NCBI RefSeq assembly: GCF_003940805.1
Contig: NZ_CP034328.1
Span: 3,410,001 to 3,474,000 of the forward strand
Direction of reading: 5' to 3'
Origin: Tabrizicola piscis
GTDB taxonomy: Bacteria; Pseudomonadota; Alphaproteobacteria; Rhodobacterales; Rhodobacteraceae
Length of the DNA stretch: 64,000 nucleotides
Below, piece by piece: positions 16,113 to 24,265 of this stretch. The position numbers and the translations under genes were made by a program. Within the stretch, counting starts at the first letter, position 1; each line of letters opens with the position of its first letter. The notes under the pieces are model-generated. The model ran no database searches, was not told where the DNA came from, and saw nothing but the letters and a program-made list of their open reading frames with translations.

Positions 16113-17281
16113 AGGAATGCCCCCTCGATCGCATCGCCTTCGGCGCGGGTGACGGTGAAGCCCATGGCCGCCGCGATTGTGGGGGCGATGGCGGATTGGT
16201 CGACGGGTCTGTCGACCACCCCCTTGGCAATGCCGGGCCCGAAGATCACCGCCCAGACCTCATGCGCGGAGCGGGAGTTGAAGTGGTGCTGGAACGGCAC
16301 TTCGGCCAGCGGGTTGGCATCGCGGCCGCAATCGGGGGTGATCACGAAGATGGTGTTGTCGCGGTAGAACGGGTCGGCATCCGCCAGCGACACCAGACGC
16401 TGGAGGCCTTCGTCGATCACCGCGATGGCGCGGGTGTAGTGGCTGGGGTTGCCCCAGTGCACATAGTCCGGGTCCTGATAGTTCACCATCATGAAGCGCG
16501 GCTTGAGTTCGGTCATCGCCCGGGTCGCCAGTTCGGTCAGCAGCCGGTCACCGCGCGGGTTGCGCATGCCGTCATCGCCAAAACCCTGCCGCCAGCGCGC
16601 CCAGAAGCGTTCGACCTCAGGCGAAGGCTCGGGTGTGGCACCCCGCGGGTCGATGGCAAGCAGTCGCGCGCGCTCTTCCGCAAGTGCAAGGCGTGCGGCG
16701 TCGGTCAGGCCGCTTTCGGCAAGCTGCATGCGGGTGCGGTACAGCTTGAAGCGGTGCAGGGACAGCATCTCGGACCGATAGTCGATGCCGAAATGGTCAC
16801 CCGCGCCGAAGGTGAAGTATTCCTCTTGTGGCCGATCCTCGCCGTTGACCAGAAGCACCTCATGCGAGGGGATGTCGAAGGCCCGGCGCAGGTATTCGAA
16901 AAGCGTTGGCTCGGTGGGTTCCAGGCGGTCGCTCAGGACCTCTGCCGCAGGACGATAGGCGCGGTAGCGCCCGGTCAGAAGGTTCAGCGTGCCTTCGGCG
17001 TGTGAGGTGCTTACCCCCTCAAGCCGGTCGATGCGCAGGTCGGGAATGAAAGTGCCGCGCGGGGCAAGGCTATGGCGCAGGTAAGGGGCCCAGGTTGCGG
17101 CGGCGTCAATGGTCTCGGCCCGCCGCACCCCGCCGCCAAAGCGGACAAGGATGACATTCGGTCCACGGTAGGTGGTGCCTGCCTTGGTCGGGGCCGTCGG
17201 ATTCCCGACGGTCTGTGCCAAGGCAGGCAGCGGGCAGGCCAGCCCGGCGGCAAGGCCAACGGTAAAGGCGCGACGGTGCAT
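16109..17281 (-). CDS. Alkaline-phosphatase/sulfatase superfamily protein with Tat-like signal
   Basis: The N-terminus MHRRAFTVGLAAGLACPLP has twin arginines, a hydrophobic stretch and an ALAQ cleavage site, suggesting Tat export. The fold is indicated by VSTSHAEGTLNLLTGRYR (nucleophile region), MMVNYQDPDYVHWGNPSHY, and metal-site segments VITPDCGRDANP and HHFNSRSAHEVWAVIFGP. The usual first metal-binding Asp after the N-terminal strand is absent: the segment reads NVILVRFGGGVRR. The enzyme may therefore use one metal or be inactive. It is translationally coupled to the membrane protein downstream. Substrate unknown. Confidence 0.65.
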   Translation of the reverse strand: MHRRAFTVGLAAGLACPLPALAQTVGNPTAPTKAGTTYRGPNVILVRFGGGVRRAETIDAAATWAPYLRHSLAPRGTFIPDLRIDRLEGVSTSHAEGTLNLLTGRYRAYRPAAEVLSDRLEPTEPTLFEYLRRAFDIPSHEVLLVNGEDRPQEEYFTFGAGDHFGIDYRSEMLSLHRFKLYRTRMQLAESGLTDAARLALAEERARLLAIDPRGATPEPSPEVERFWARWRQGFGDDGMRNPRGDRLLTELATRAMTELKPRFMMVNYQDPDYVHWGNPSHYTRAIAVIDEGLQRLVSLADADPFYRDNTIFVITPDCGRDANPLAEVPFQHHFNSRSAHEVWAVIFGPGIAKGVVDRPVDQSAIAPTIAAAMGFTVTRAEGDAIEGAFL

Positions 17282-17446
17282 CCGACTTCCCCATCAACGT
17301 GTGTTAATACCCTTAACATTACACGAAGCGGGCTGTTTGGCGATTGATTCCTTCGCGAGCTTAATTCTAGCAGGCCGCAGGGGCGTGACCCGGCGGTACC
17401 GTCGCATATCCAAAGGGGGTCTTGGCGGTAGGCACCATGCAAAGCA

Positions 17447-17530
17447 TGGTGGGCGACCCTGGAATCGAACCAGGCGTGGGTCGCCCCGGGGGAGTTACAG
17501 TCCCCTGCCGCACCTTGCAGCTCGTCGCCC
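17447..17530 (-). tRNA. tRNA-Tyr (GTA)
   Basis: On the minus strand the acceptor GGGCGAC pairs with GTCGCCC, the anticodon loop reads CTGTAAC with anticodon GTA, the variable arm is long as in class II tRNAs, and the T arm has GGTTCGATTCC. CCA is encoded. The 84-base length is right. Immediately after, the CACCATGC end can pair with GCATGGTG in the trailer (17432-17450). Confidence 0.95.
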
Positions 17531-17649
17531 GCCGGGGGTGGGTCTACTCAAGGGGGCGGGGGGCGTCAAGGGCCGAAGGTGACGTTTTCGGCTTGCATCG
17601 CCGGGCGGTCCTGACACAGAGTCCGGGCCGGATTTCAGGGGGTGGGCGA

Positions 17650-18450
17650 ATGAAGACGGGTGCGAAAAAGCCTGCTTGGGTGGTGGACAAGGAACGCGGC
17701 CAAAAACGCGAGGCGCGGGAAACCCTGTGGCTGTTCGGGCTGCACGCGGTTCGGGACGCGCTGGAAAACCCGCAGCGCGAAAAGCTGCAGCTGGTCCTGA
17801 CCAAGAACGCCTTCGACAAGCTGGAAGCAGCGGTCGCGGCCTCTGGCATGGAGCCGCAGATCGTGGACCCGCGCCGGTTTGACGCGCCGATCGACGAAGG
17901 GTCGGTGCATCAGGGCGCGGCGCTGGAAGTGCGCAGCCTGGACTGGGGTCGGCTGGAAGATGTCTGCATCTCGGGGCAGGGCCTGCCGCTTGTCGTGCTG
18001 CTGGACCGGGTGACAGACCCGCATAACGTGGGCGCCATCCTGCGCTCGGCTGAGGTGTTCGGGGCCCGCGCCGTGATCGCGCCCCGCCACCATTCCGCGC
18101 CGGAAACCGGGGCACTGGCAAAGACGGCCAGCGGCGCATTGGAACGCCAGCCCTATCTGCGGGTCACCAACCTGTCCGAGGCAATGGAAGCGCTGAAGGA
18201 TATGGGCTTTACGCTGATCGGACTGGATGGCGAGGCCGAGGTTACCCTTGATGCGGCTGTAGGCGCTGCGGGTGGCCGCGCGATTGGGCTTGTGCTGGGG
18301 GCGGAAGGGCCGGGCCTGCGGGAAAAGACCCGTGAGACCTGCGATGTGCTGGCCCGCATCCCCTTTGCCGGTGCCTTCGGCAGCCTGAACGTGTCGAATG
18401 CGGCGGCGGTATCCCTCTACGCGGCCACGCAGGCCGTCACCGCCAGGTGA
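17650..18450 (+). CDS. rlmB: 23S rRNA (guanosine-2'-O)-methyltransferase (SpoU/TrmH family)
   Basis: RlmB methylates the ribose of G2251 in 23S rRNA. The protein begins MKTGAKKPAWVVDKERG and has the N-terminal substrate-binding domain (LFGLHAVRDALENPQR), then the SPOUT motifs LDRVTDPHNVGAILRSAE (motif 1, AdoMet knot), LVLGAEGPGLREKTR (motif 2) and IPFAGAFGSLNVSNAAAVSLY (motif 3, seen in parts). 266 residues. An ATG at 17650 follows a G-rich site; earlier in-frame codons overlap the tRNA-Tyr and are not used. Divergent from the tRNA. Confidence 0.92.
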   Translation: MKTGAKKPAWVVDKERGQKREARETLWLFGLHAVRDALENPQREKLQLVLTKNAFDKLEAAVAASGMEPQIVDPRRFDAPIDEGSVHQGAALEVRSLDWGRLEDVCISGQGLPLVVLLDRVTDPHNVGAILRSAEVFGARAVIAPRHHSAPETGALAKTASGALERQPYLRVTNLSEAMEALKDMGFTLIGLDGEAEVTLDAAVGAAGGRAIGLVLGAEGPGLREKTRETCDVLARIPFAGAFGSLNVSNAAAVSLYAATQAVTAR

Positions 18451-18567
18451 ACCCGTGATCACGAATCCGCGAAGGGTCTTTTGTGGGCGCTGCGGGTCCC
18501 TAAATGACAAAGTGGAGGCACGGGCCGGAACCCCGTCCTTGACTTCACTGTCCCTCGTTCCGCACTT

Positions 18568-18601
18568 GGCGCCCCGGGCTTGCCCTGTGGGCGCCTTTTT
18601 A
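18568..18601 (+). terminator. Rho-independent terminator 14 bases before a start codon
   Basis: GGCGCCC and GGGCGCC pair around a 14-base loop and are followed by TTTTTA. It ends the rlmB transcript, but it also lies only 14 bases upstream of the CoA-binding protein gene, so that gene needs read-through. A 12-codon frame (18504-18542, MTKWRHGPEPRP) lies just before it. Confidence 0.85.
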
Positions 18602-18614
18602 TTCAGGTGATGCC

Positions 18615-19022
18615 ATGCCGACCGATGCCGAACTCCGCGATATCCTGACCACGGTAAAGACGATTGCCCTTGTGGGCTGGTCGCCAAAGCCCGACCGGCC
18701 AAGCCATCGGGTCGCTGCCTTTCTGGCGGCGCGGGGGTACCGGGTAATCCCGGTCAACCCGGGTCAAGCCGGGCAGGAGGCGCTGGGCGAGGTGGTCAAG
18801 GCGTCGCTGGCCGAAGTGGGGCCAGTGGACATGGTCGACATCTTTCGCCGCAGCGAAGAGGCGGGCGCTGTCGTTGACGAAGCGATTGCGGTGGGCGCCA
18901 AGGTGGTCTGGATGCAGCTTGGCGTGATCGACGAAGCTGCTGCCGCACGGGCGCGGGCCGCGGGGCTGCGGGTGGTGATGGACCGCTGCCCAGCCATCGA
19001 AATTCCGCGTTTGGGGCTGTAG
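18615..19022 (+). CDS. CoA-binding protein (YccU family)
   Basis: A 135-residue single-domain Rossmann protein with the YccU/CoA_binding pattern: VKTIALVGWSPKPDRPSHRV, YRVIPVNPGQ, VDMVDIFRRSEEAG and the C-terminal VVMDRCPAIEIPRL containing the conserved Cys. Members bind CoA or similar nucleotides, but their role is unknown. The gene begins 14 bases after a strong terminator and ends at a set of three hairpins shared with hisE, which is convergent. Confidence 0.85.
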   Translation: MPTDAELRDILTTVKTIALVGWSPKPDRPSHRVAAFLAARGYRVIPVNPGQAGQEALGEVVKASLAEVGPVDMVDIFRRSEEAGAVVDEAIAVGAKVVWMQLGVIDEAAAARARAAGLRVVMDRCPAIEIPRLGL

Positions 19023-19027
19023 GCATA

Positions 19028-19095
19028 CCGGAATTTTCGAAAATTCCGGCTCGGAGCCTTTGAAGGCTCCGGTCCGATTTCTTGGAAGAAATCGG
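19028..19095. terminator. Three consecutive short-loop hairpins between convergent genes
   Basis: 19028-19049 is a perfect 22-bp palindrome (CCGGAATTTTCGAAAATTCC and so on); 19052-19071 pairs CGGAGCCTT with AAGGCTCCG around TG; 19074-19095 pairs CCGATTTCTT with AAGAAATCGG around GG. They fill the whole space between the CoA-binding gene and hisE. They could stop both transcripts, though none has a clean T run. Confidence 0.7.
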
Positions 19096-19097
19096 CC

Positions 19098-19403
19098 TTA
19101 GCGTCCGGCTTTTTCGGCGATGCCCGACGTGCCGTCGCGGCGATCCAGCTCGGCCAAGACTTCGGCCAGTGAGACATCCCGCGCCGCAAGCATCACCAGC
19201 AGGTGGTAGAGGACATCCGCCGCCTCCGCCGTCAGACGGGCGCGGTCGCCCTTGACGGCTTCGATGATCGCCTCGATGGCTTCTTCGCCAAACTTCTCGG
19301 CGCATTTCTCGGGCCCTTTGGCCAGCAGCTTTGCCGTCCATGAGGTTTCGGGGTCGGCCCCCTTGCGGGCTGCGATTGTGGCGGCAAGCTTTTCCAGTGT
19401 CAT
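19098..19403 (-). CDS. hisE: Phosphoribosyl-ATP diphosphatase
   Basis: HisE removes diphosphate from PR-ATP in the second step of histidine synthesis. The 101-residue protein begins [20 protein letters not shown] and shows the MazG-like metal site: KKxGEEAxE as [14 protein letters not shown] and [13 protein letters not shown]. Its ATG overlaps the hisF stop by four bases. It is the stand-alone form, not fused to HisI. It ends at the triple hairpin. Confidence 0.95.
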   Translation of the reverse strand: MTLEKLAATIAARKGADPETSWTAKLLAKGPEKCAEKFGEEAIEAIIEAVKGDRARLTAEAADVLYHLLVMLAARDVSLAEVLAELDRRDGTSGIAEKAGR

Positions 19404-20161
19404 GTCAGCCTCACAGGGATGCCGGCAGCGGCCATATGCGCTTTGGCTTGACCGATGGTGTAGGTGCCGAAATGAAAGATCGACGCGGCAAGCACGGCGC
19501 TGGCGTGGCCTTCCGTGATCCCTTCGACCAGATGGTCCAGCGTCCCGACCCCGCCACTGGCGATGACCGGTATGTCCACCGCATCGGCGATGGTCCGGGT
19601 CAGGGGGAGGTTGAACCCCTGCTTGGTTCCATCGCGGTCCATGCTGGTCAGAAGGATCTCGCCCGCGCCCTTGGCCGCCACCGTGCGGGCGAAGTCCACC
19701 GCGTCGATGCCGGTCGCCCGGCGGCCCCCGTGGGTAAAGATCTCCCATTTGCCGGGGGCGACGGTCTTGGCGTCGATGGCCACCACGATGCATTGCGACC
19801 CGAACCGGTCCGCCGCTTCGGCCACCACATCCGGGCGGGCCACGGCGGCCGAGTTGAAGCTGACCTTGTCCGCCCCGGCGAGGAGAAGTTTGCGCACATC
19901 CTCGGGCGTGCGCACCCCGCCGCCGACAGTCAGCGGCATGAAGCACTGTTCGGCGGTGCGGGTCACAAGGTCATACATCGTGGCGCGGTTGTCTTCGGTG
20001 GCCATGATGTCAAGAAAGCAAAGCTCATCCGCGCCGGCGGCGTCATAGGCCTTGGCCGCCTCGACCGGATCGCCCGCGTCGACCAGATCGACGAAGTTGA
20101 CGCCCTTGACGACGCGGCCGTTGGCCACGTCAAGGCAGGGGATGATGCGGGTTTTCAGCAT
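19400..20161 (-). CDS. hisF: Imidazole glycerol phosphate synthase cyclase subunit
   Basis: HisF works with HisH to make imidazole glycerol phosphate and AICAR from PRFAR. The 253-residue (beta/alpha)8 barrel has the family's first catalytic Asp in [36 protein letters not shown], the second Asp in [14 protein letters not shown] and [13 protein letters not shown]. Coupled to hisE by a four-base overlap. The gene is separated from hisA by a hairpin repeat. Confidence 0.96.
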   Translation of the reverse strand: MLKTRIIPCLDVANGRVVKGVNFVDLVDAGDPVEAAKAYDAAGADELCFLDIMATEDNRATMYDLVTRTAEQCFMPLTVGGGVRTPEDVRKLLLAGADKVSFNSAAVARPDVVAEAADRFGSQCIVVAIDAKTVAPGKWEIFTHGGRRATGIDAVDFARTVAAKGAGEILLTSMDRDGTKQGFNLPLTRTIADAVDIPVIASGGVGTLDHLVEGITEGHASAVLAASIFHFGTYTIGQAKAHMAAAGIPVRLT

Positions 20162-20194
20162 GGGTGCACCCTAGCGTCTGGGTCGGGGCGGCGA

Positions 20195-20261
20195 AAGGGG
20201 GGCCAGCCCCCCAAAGCTGCGTGCCGCAGCTTTCCCCCCCGGGATATTTGGAGAAGAGAAA
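20195..20261 (+). repeat. Interspersed hairpin + GGATATTTGG element, copy 4
   Basis: GGGGGGCCAGCCCCCC and AAAGCTGCGTGCCGCAGCTT form two hairpins, followed by CCCCCGGGATATTTGGAG and AAGAGAAAG. It fills the gap between hisA and hisF and points against their transcription. Confidence 0.7.
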
Positions 20262-20265
20262 GGGC

Positions 20266-20985
20266 TCAGCGTTGGAGGGCTTTCAGCGCGGCGCCCAGAT
20301 CAATCGCGCCATCGTAAAGCGCGCGGCCCGAGATCGCCCCTGCGATGACACCGGTGTCGCGCAGGGCGATGAGATCCTCCATCCGCGACACGCCGCCGCT
20401 GGCGATGACCGGGATCGTCACGGCGCGGGCGAGCGCCTCGGTCGCTTCGATGTTCGGGCCCTGCATCGCGCCGTCGCGGTCGATGTCGGTGTAGATGAGT
20501 GCGGCGACGCCGGCGTCTTCAAAGCTGCGGGCAAGGTCGGTGGCGATGACTTCGGTTTCGGTGGCCCAGCCCTTGGTGGCGACCCGGCCCTTGCGGGCGT
20601 CGATGCCGACAGCGACCTTTCCGGGAAAGGCCTTCGCGGCCTGACGCACGAGGCCCGGGTTTTCCACGGCCACGGTGCCAAGGATCACGCGGGCAAGGCC
20701 CTTTTCCAGCCACATGGCGATGGTCGCCATGTCGCGGATACCGCCGCCGAGTTGGGCGGGGACGTTCACGGCGGCCAGGATCGCCTCCACCGCCGCCGCG
20801 TTCACGGGTTGGCCGGCAAAGGCGCCGTTCAGGTCCACCAGATGCAGCCATGCGCAGCCCGCCGCCTGAAACTTCAGCGCCTGAGCCGCCGGGTCATCGC
20901 CAAACACGGTCGCCGCCGCCATTTCGCCGCGCAAGAGGCGGACGCATTGGCCGTCTTTCAGGTCGATGGCGGGATACAGGATCAT
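20266..20985 (-). CDS. hisA: Phosphoribosylformimino-5-aminoimidazole carboxamide ribotide isomerase
   Basis: HisA performs the Amadori rearrangement of ProFAR to PRFAR. It starts [20 protein letters not shown] with the catalytic Asp in AIDL, then [26 protein letters not shown] and the second Asp in [29 protein letters not shown]. 239 residues. The start at 20985 is chosen because the protein aligns from its first residue; the longer frame is non-coding. Part of the his group. Confidence 0.96.
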   Translation of the reverse strand: MILYPAIDLKDGQCVRLLRGEMAAATVFGDDPAAQALKFQAAGCAWLHLVDLNGAFAGQPVNAAAVEAILAAVNVPAQLGGGIRDMATIAMWLEKGLARVILGTVAVENPGLVRQAAKAFPGKVAVGIDARKGRVATKGWATETEVIATDLARSFEDAGVAALIYTDIDRDGAMQGPNIEATEALARAVTIPVIASGGVSRMEDLIALRDTGVIAGAISGRALYDGAIDLGAALKALQR

Positions 20986-21124
20986 CGGAGCGCCCCCTTT
21001 TGGTCGCGGCGTCTTTGGCATGCGCGGGCATGAATGAAAAGGTCCGCCGCGCGACCCGACGTCACGCTTGATCGGTGAACCGGGCGGCGCAATGCATATG
21101 GACACCTTTGGGAGGAGGAACCCC

Positions 21125-21514
21125 ATGAATATCTATCTTGCCGCCGCCGCATTCGCAGTTCTTGGCAGCGCTGCCTTCGCCGATCCGGTCGAGGGCATCT
21201 GGCAAACCAAGACAGATGACAATGGCAACTTTGGCCATGTCGAGATCAAGCCCTGCGGCCCGGCCTTTTGTGGCACGCTGGTCAAGGCCTTTGACGGCTC
21301 GGGCGCGGAGATCGCCAGTGACAACATCGGCCGCCAGATCGTTTGGGATATGGTGCCCTATGCCGACGGGCTTTATGATGACGGCCGGATTTACTCGCCG
21401 GATCGTGACAAGGAATACAACGGCGACATGACCTTGGCGGGGAACAATCTGTCCGTGCGCGGTTGCGTCATGGGCATCTGCCGCGATGGCGGGACCTGGA
21501 AGCGGGTGAAGTAA
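21125..21514 (+). CDS. DUF2147 family secreted protein
   Basis: Starts at [20 protein letters not shown], a signal peptide with an AFA-D cleavage site, after a strong GGGAGGAGG. The mature part begins [13 protein letters not shown], typical for DUF2147, and has paired cysteines CGPAFC and CVMGIC that probably form disulfides. About 129 residues. Predicted lipocalin-like beta barrel in the periplasm; function unknown. It is plus-stranded within the histidine group. Confidence 0.85.
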   Translation: MNIYLAAAAFAVLGSAAFADPVEGIWQTKTDDNGNFGHVEIKPCGPAFCGTLVKAFDGSGAEIASDNIGRQIVWDMVPYADGLYDDGRIYSPDRDKEYNGDMTLAGNNLSVRGCVMGICRDGGTWKRVK

Positions 21515-21578
21515 AGCGCAAGGACCGGGTCGCGCGGGCACCCGGCCTCTGCCACGAAGGGCGGCAGGAGGACGGACG

Positions 21579-22457
21579 ATGCGCGGCACCGATTGGCTTT
21601 TGCTTTGGACGCTGTCCCTGCTTTGGGGCGGGTCCTTTCTGTTTGTGGAACTGGCGCTTGAGGCGCTGACACCCCTGACCATCGTCTGGGCGCGGGTGGC
21701 GCTGGCGGCGCTGATCCTTGGGTTGGCGCTGCGGCTGACCGGGCAGGGCATGCCCCCGCGCGGGCTGTGGCCGGGGCTTCTGGTCATGGGGCTTTTGAAC
21801 AATGCGATCCCTTTCGTGCTGATCGTGGTGGCGCAGACCGCGATCACCGGGGCGTTGGCCTCGGTTCTCAATGCCACAACGCCGATCTTCACAGTGATCG
21901 TCGCCCATCTGGCGACACGGGATGAACGGCTGAGCCCGGCCAAGCTTGCCGGGGTGGGCTTGGGCTTTGCCGGGGTCGTGGTGATGATGGCCGCGGGGCG
22001 GCTGGAGGGCGCGGTGCCGGCGATGGCCGCCTGTCTGGCGGCGGCGCTGTCTTATGGATTTGCAAGCGTCTGGGGCCGCAGGTTCCGGCAGGCGGGGCTG
22101 GCCCCGATGGCCACGGCCTTCGGACAGGTGGTGGCAAGCACGGTCCTTCTGGCGCCGATCTGGCTGTGGGTGGACCGGCCCTGGGCGATGCAGGCCCCGG
22201 GGGCAGTGCCGGTGATGGCCGTGCTGGCGCTGGCGGTGCTGTCCACCGCGCTGGCCTATCTGATCTACTTCCGCATCCTGGCACGGGCCGGGGCGACCGC
22301 GATTTCCCTTGTCACCTTCCTTGTGCCGCTCAGCGCTGCCGGTTTGGGCTGGCTGGTGCTGGGTGAGCGGCTGGAACCGCGCCATCTTTTGGGGCTGGCG
22401 CTGATCCTTGGCGGGCTGGCGCTGATCGACAGGGCCCGGGCCGCCCGACCTGCTTGA
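21579..22457 (+). CDS. DMT superfamily (EamA) transporter
   Basis: A 292-residue inner-membrane protein with ten helices in two EamA repeats: LWTLSLLWGGSFLFVELALE opening the first and YGFASVWGRRFRQ opening the second, with LGLALRLTGQG and GALLVLGERLEPRHLLG-like repeat ends. An AGGAGG site precedes the ATG. EamA proteins export metabolites or amino acids; substrate unknown. It runs straight into the VOC gene 31 bases later, so the two are probably co-transcribed. Confidence 0.85.
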   Translation: MRGTDWLLLWTLSLLWGGSFLFVELALEALTPLTIVWARVALAALILGLALRLTGQGMPPRGLWPGLLVMGLLNNAIPFVLIVVAQTAITGALASVLNATTPIFTVIVAHLATRDERLSPAKLAGVGLGFAGVVVMMAAGRLEGAVPAMAACLAAALSYGFASVWGRRFRQAGLAPMATAFGQVVASTVLLAPIWLWVDRPWAMQAPGAVPVMAVLALAVLSTALAYLIYFRILARAGATAISLVTFLVPLSAAGLGWLVLGERLEPRHLLGLALILGGLALIDRARAARPA

Positions 22458-22488
22458 CGCCTTTGGCAAAGCGGCGCAGCCTTGGCCC

Positions 22489-22896
22489 ATGCAGCCCGCA
22501 GCCATTCTGGAAACCGCGATCTATGCCGGCGACCTTGTTGCCGCCGAGGATTTCTACGGCCGAATTCTGGCCCTGCCCTTGATTGCCAAGGTGCCCGAAC
22601 GACATCTGTTCTTTCGGGTGGGAGAGGGCGTCTTGCTGGTCTTCGATCCCGCCGCGACCGAGATCCGTGCGCCCGATGCCATGCTACCGGTGCCCGTGCA
22701 TGGTGCGCGGGGGGCCGGGCATGTGTGCTTTGCCGCCTCACGCGCCGAGATCGACGCATGGCGCGACCATCTGACCCGCGCGGGCGTGCCGATTGAGACC
22801 GAGTTTGACTGGCCGAACGGTGCCCGGTCGCTTTATATCCGCGATCCGGCGGGCAATTCAGTGGAATTCGCCGAGCCTAGGCTTTGGCAGGACTAG
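22489..22896 (+). CDS. VOC family (glyoxalase/bleomycin resistance-like) protein
   Basis: A 135-residue single VOC module: ILETAIYAGDLVAAEDFYGRI, then HVCFAASRAEIDAWRDHL and the C-terminal YIRDPAGNSVEFAEPRLW with the metal-ligand Glu. The first strand has Thr/Ala in place of the usual His, so one metal ligand may differ. Sits behind the DMT transporter and convergent with hisH. Substrate unknown. Confidence 0.8.
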   Translation: MQPAAILETAIYAGDLVAAEDFYGRILALPLIAKVPERHLFFRVGEGVLLVFDPAATEIRAPDAMLPVPVHGARGAGHVCFAASRAEIDAWRDHLTRAGVPIETEFDWPNGARSLYIRDPAGNSVEFAEPRLWQD

Positions 22897-22909
22897 GGCT
22901 TTGGCGGGA

Positions 22910-23548
22910 TCAGGGCCGCCAGCGCAGGAAGTTTGCGATCAGCCGCAGACCTGCCGCCTGTGACTTCTCGGGGTGGAACTGGGTGCCGATGATGGTGTCG
23001 CGGCCAACGATGGCCGTGATGGGGCCGCCATAGTCGCAGAAGGCCAGCCGATGCGCCGGATTGGTGACGCGGAAGTGGTAGGAGTGGACGAAATAGGCGT
23101 GGTCGCCGGTCTTCAGCCCGTCCAGCACGGGGTGGGGGTGGTCGATCACCAGATCGTTCCAGCCCATATGCGGGACTTTCAGGCTTGGGTCGGCGGGCTT
23201 GATCCGCTCCACATCCCCGGCGATCCAGTCGAAGCCTTCGGTCAGGCGGTATTCGTGCCCCCGGCTGGCCAGCATCTGCATGCCGACGCAGATGCCCAGA
23301 AACGGGCGGGCCTTGTGGGTGACTGCGTCCTCAATCGCCTCGAACAGGCCGCCATAGCTGCCAAGTGCCGTCCGGCAGGCGGGGAAGGCCCCGTCGCCGG
23401 GCAGAACGATCCGGTCGGCGCGGGCCACATCTTCGGGCCGGGAGGAGACGAGGATTTCGCCCCCGTCCCCCTCGGCTGCCATGCGCTGAAAGGCTTTCTC
23501 GGCGGAGTGAAGGTTGCCGGAATCGTAGTCGACAAGGACGGTGAGCAT
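22910..23548 (-). CDS. hisH: Imidazole glycerol phosphate synthase glutaminase subunit
   Basis: HisH hydrolyses glutamine and channels ammonia to HisF. The 212-residue class I amidotransferase has [15 protein letters not shown] at the start, the nucleophile Cys in [15 protein letters not shown], and the His/Glu pair in [16 protein letters not shown]. The gap to hisB contains repeat copy 5. Its HisF partner is encoded about 2.8 kb further along the same strand. Confidence 0.96.
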   Translation of the reverse strand: MLTVLVDYDSGNLHSAEKAFQRMAAEGDGGEILVSSRPEDVARADRIVLPGDGAFPACRTALGSYGGLFEAIEDAVTHKARPFLGICVGMQMLASRGHEYRLTEGFDWIAGDVERIKPADPSLKVPHMGWNDLVIDHPHPVLDGLKTGDHAYFVHSYHFRVTNPAHRLAFCDYGGPITAIVGRDTIIGTQFHPEKSQAAGLRLIANFLRWRP

Positions 23549-23582
23549 GAGCGGTGACCGGCGGGTTGGCGGAAAGGGCAGA

Positions 23583-23618
23583 AGCCTCCGGCGGGGATAT
23601 TTCCGCCAGAATGAAAGG
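23583..23618 (+). repeat. Interspersed GGATATTT element, copy 5 (short form)
   Basis: GCCTCCGGCGGGGATATTTC with CGCCAGAATGAAAGGGC keeps the ATATTT core and the AAAG end; the leading hairpin is reduced to GGCGG/CCGCC around GGATATTT. Lies between hisH and hisB. Confidence 0.5.
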
Positions 23619-23620
23619 GC

Positions 23621-24205
23621 TTAGAGGGTGCCCTTGGTGGACGGGATGCCTTGGCCGCGGGGATCGGGCTCGACCGCCTCGCGCAGGGCACGGGCGACGG
23701 CTTTGAAGGCAGCCTCGGCGATGTGGTGGCTGTTGAAGCCATGGATCAGGTCGACATGCAGCGTGATGCCGCCGTGCGTGGCAAGGGCCTGAAAGAATTC
23801 GCGCACCAGTTCGGTGTCAAAGCTGCCGATCTTCGGCGTGGGGAAGGGCAGGTTCCACACCAGGTAGGGCCGCGCCGACAGGTCCAGCGCGCAGGCGACC
23901 TGCGCGTCGTCCATCGCAAGGCGGAAATGACCGTAGCGGCGGATGCCGCGCTTGTCGCCCAGTGCTTTGGCAAGGGCCTGACCCAGTGCGATGCCGACAT
24001 CTTCGACCGTGTGATGATCGTCGATGTGCAGGTCGCCCTTGGCACGGACGGTCAGGTCGATCAGGCTGTGGCGGGCCAGCTGGTCCAGCATGTGGTCAAA
24101 GAACCCGACGCCGGTCTGGCAGTCATGGCTGCCGGTGCCGTCCAGAGTGACGGTGACCGAAATCTCGGTCTCGGCGGTTTGGCGGCTGACCTCGGCACGG
24201 CGCAT
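23621..24205 (-). CDS. hisB: Imidazoleglycerol-phosphate dehydratase
   Basis: HisB dehydrates IGP to imidazole acetol phosphate. The 194-residue mono-functional enzyme has the two manganese-binding motifs: [12 protein letters not shown] with [17 protein letters not shown], and [22 protein letters not shown] [10 protein letters not shown]. No fused phosphatase domain, as expected in alphaproteobacteria. First of the minus-strand his genes in this window. Start at [15 protein letters not shown]. Confidence 0.96.
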   Translation of the reverse strand: MRRAEVSRQTAETEISVTVTLDGTGSHDCQTGVGFFDHMLDQLARHSLIDLTVRAKGDLHIDDHHTVEDVGIALGQALAKALGDKRGIRRYGHFRLAMDDAQVACALDLSARPYLVWNLPFPTPKIGSFDTELVREFFQALATHGGITLHVDLIHGFNSHHIAEAAFKAVARALREAVEPDPRGQGIPSTKGTL

Positions 24206-24265
24206 CGCGGTTCCCCTTGCTGACGCGGGCCTTATAGGGCGCGGGGGGCGGGATGGGAAGGCGGT

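Noticed and set aside
17282..17650. Integrative element at tRNA-Tyr
   Set aside because: No integrase and no repeat of the tRNA 3' end found in the window; the flanking genes look native.
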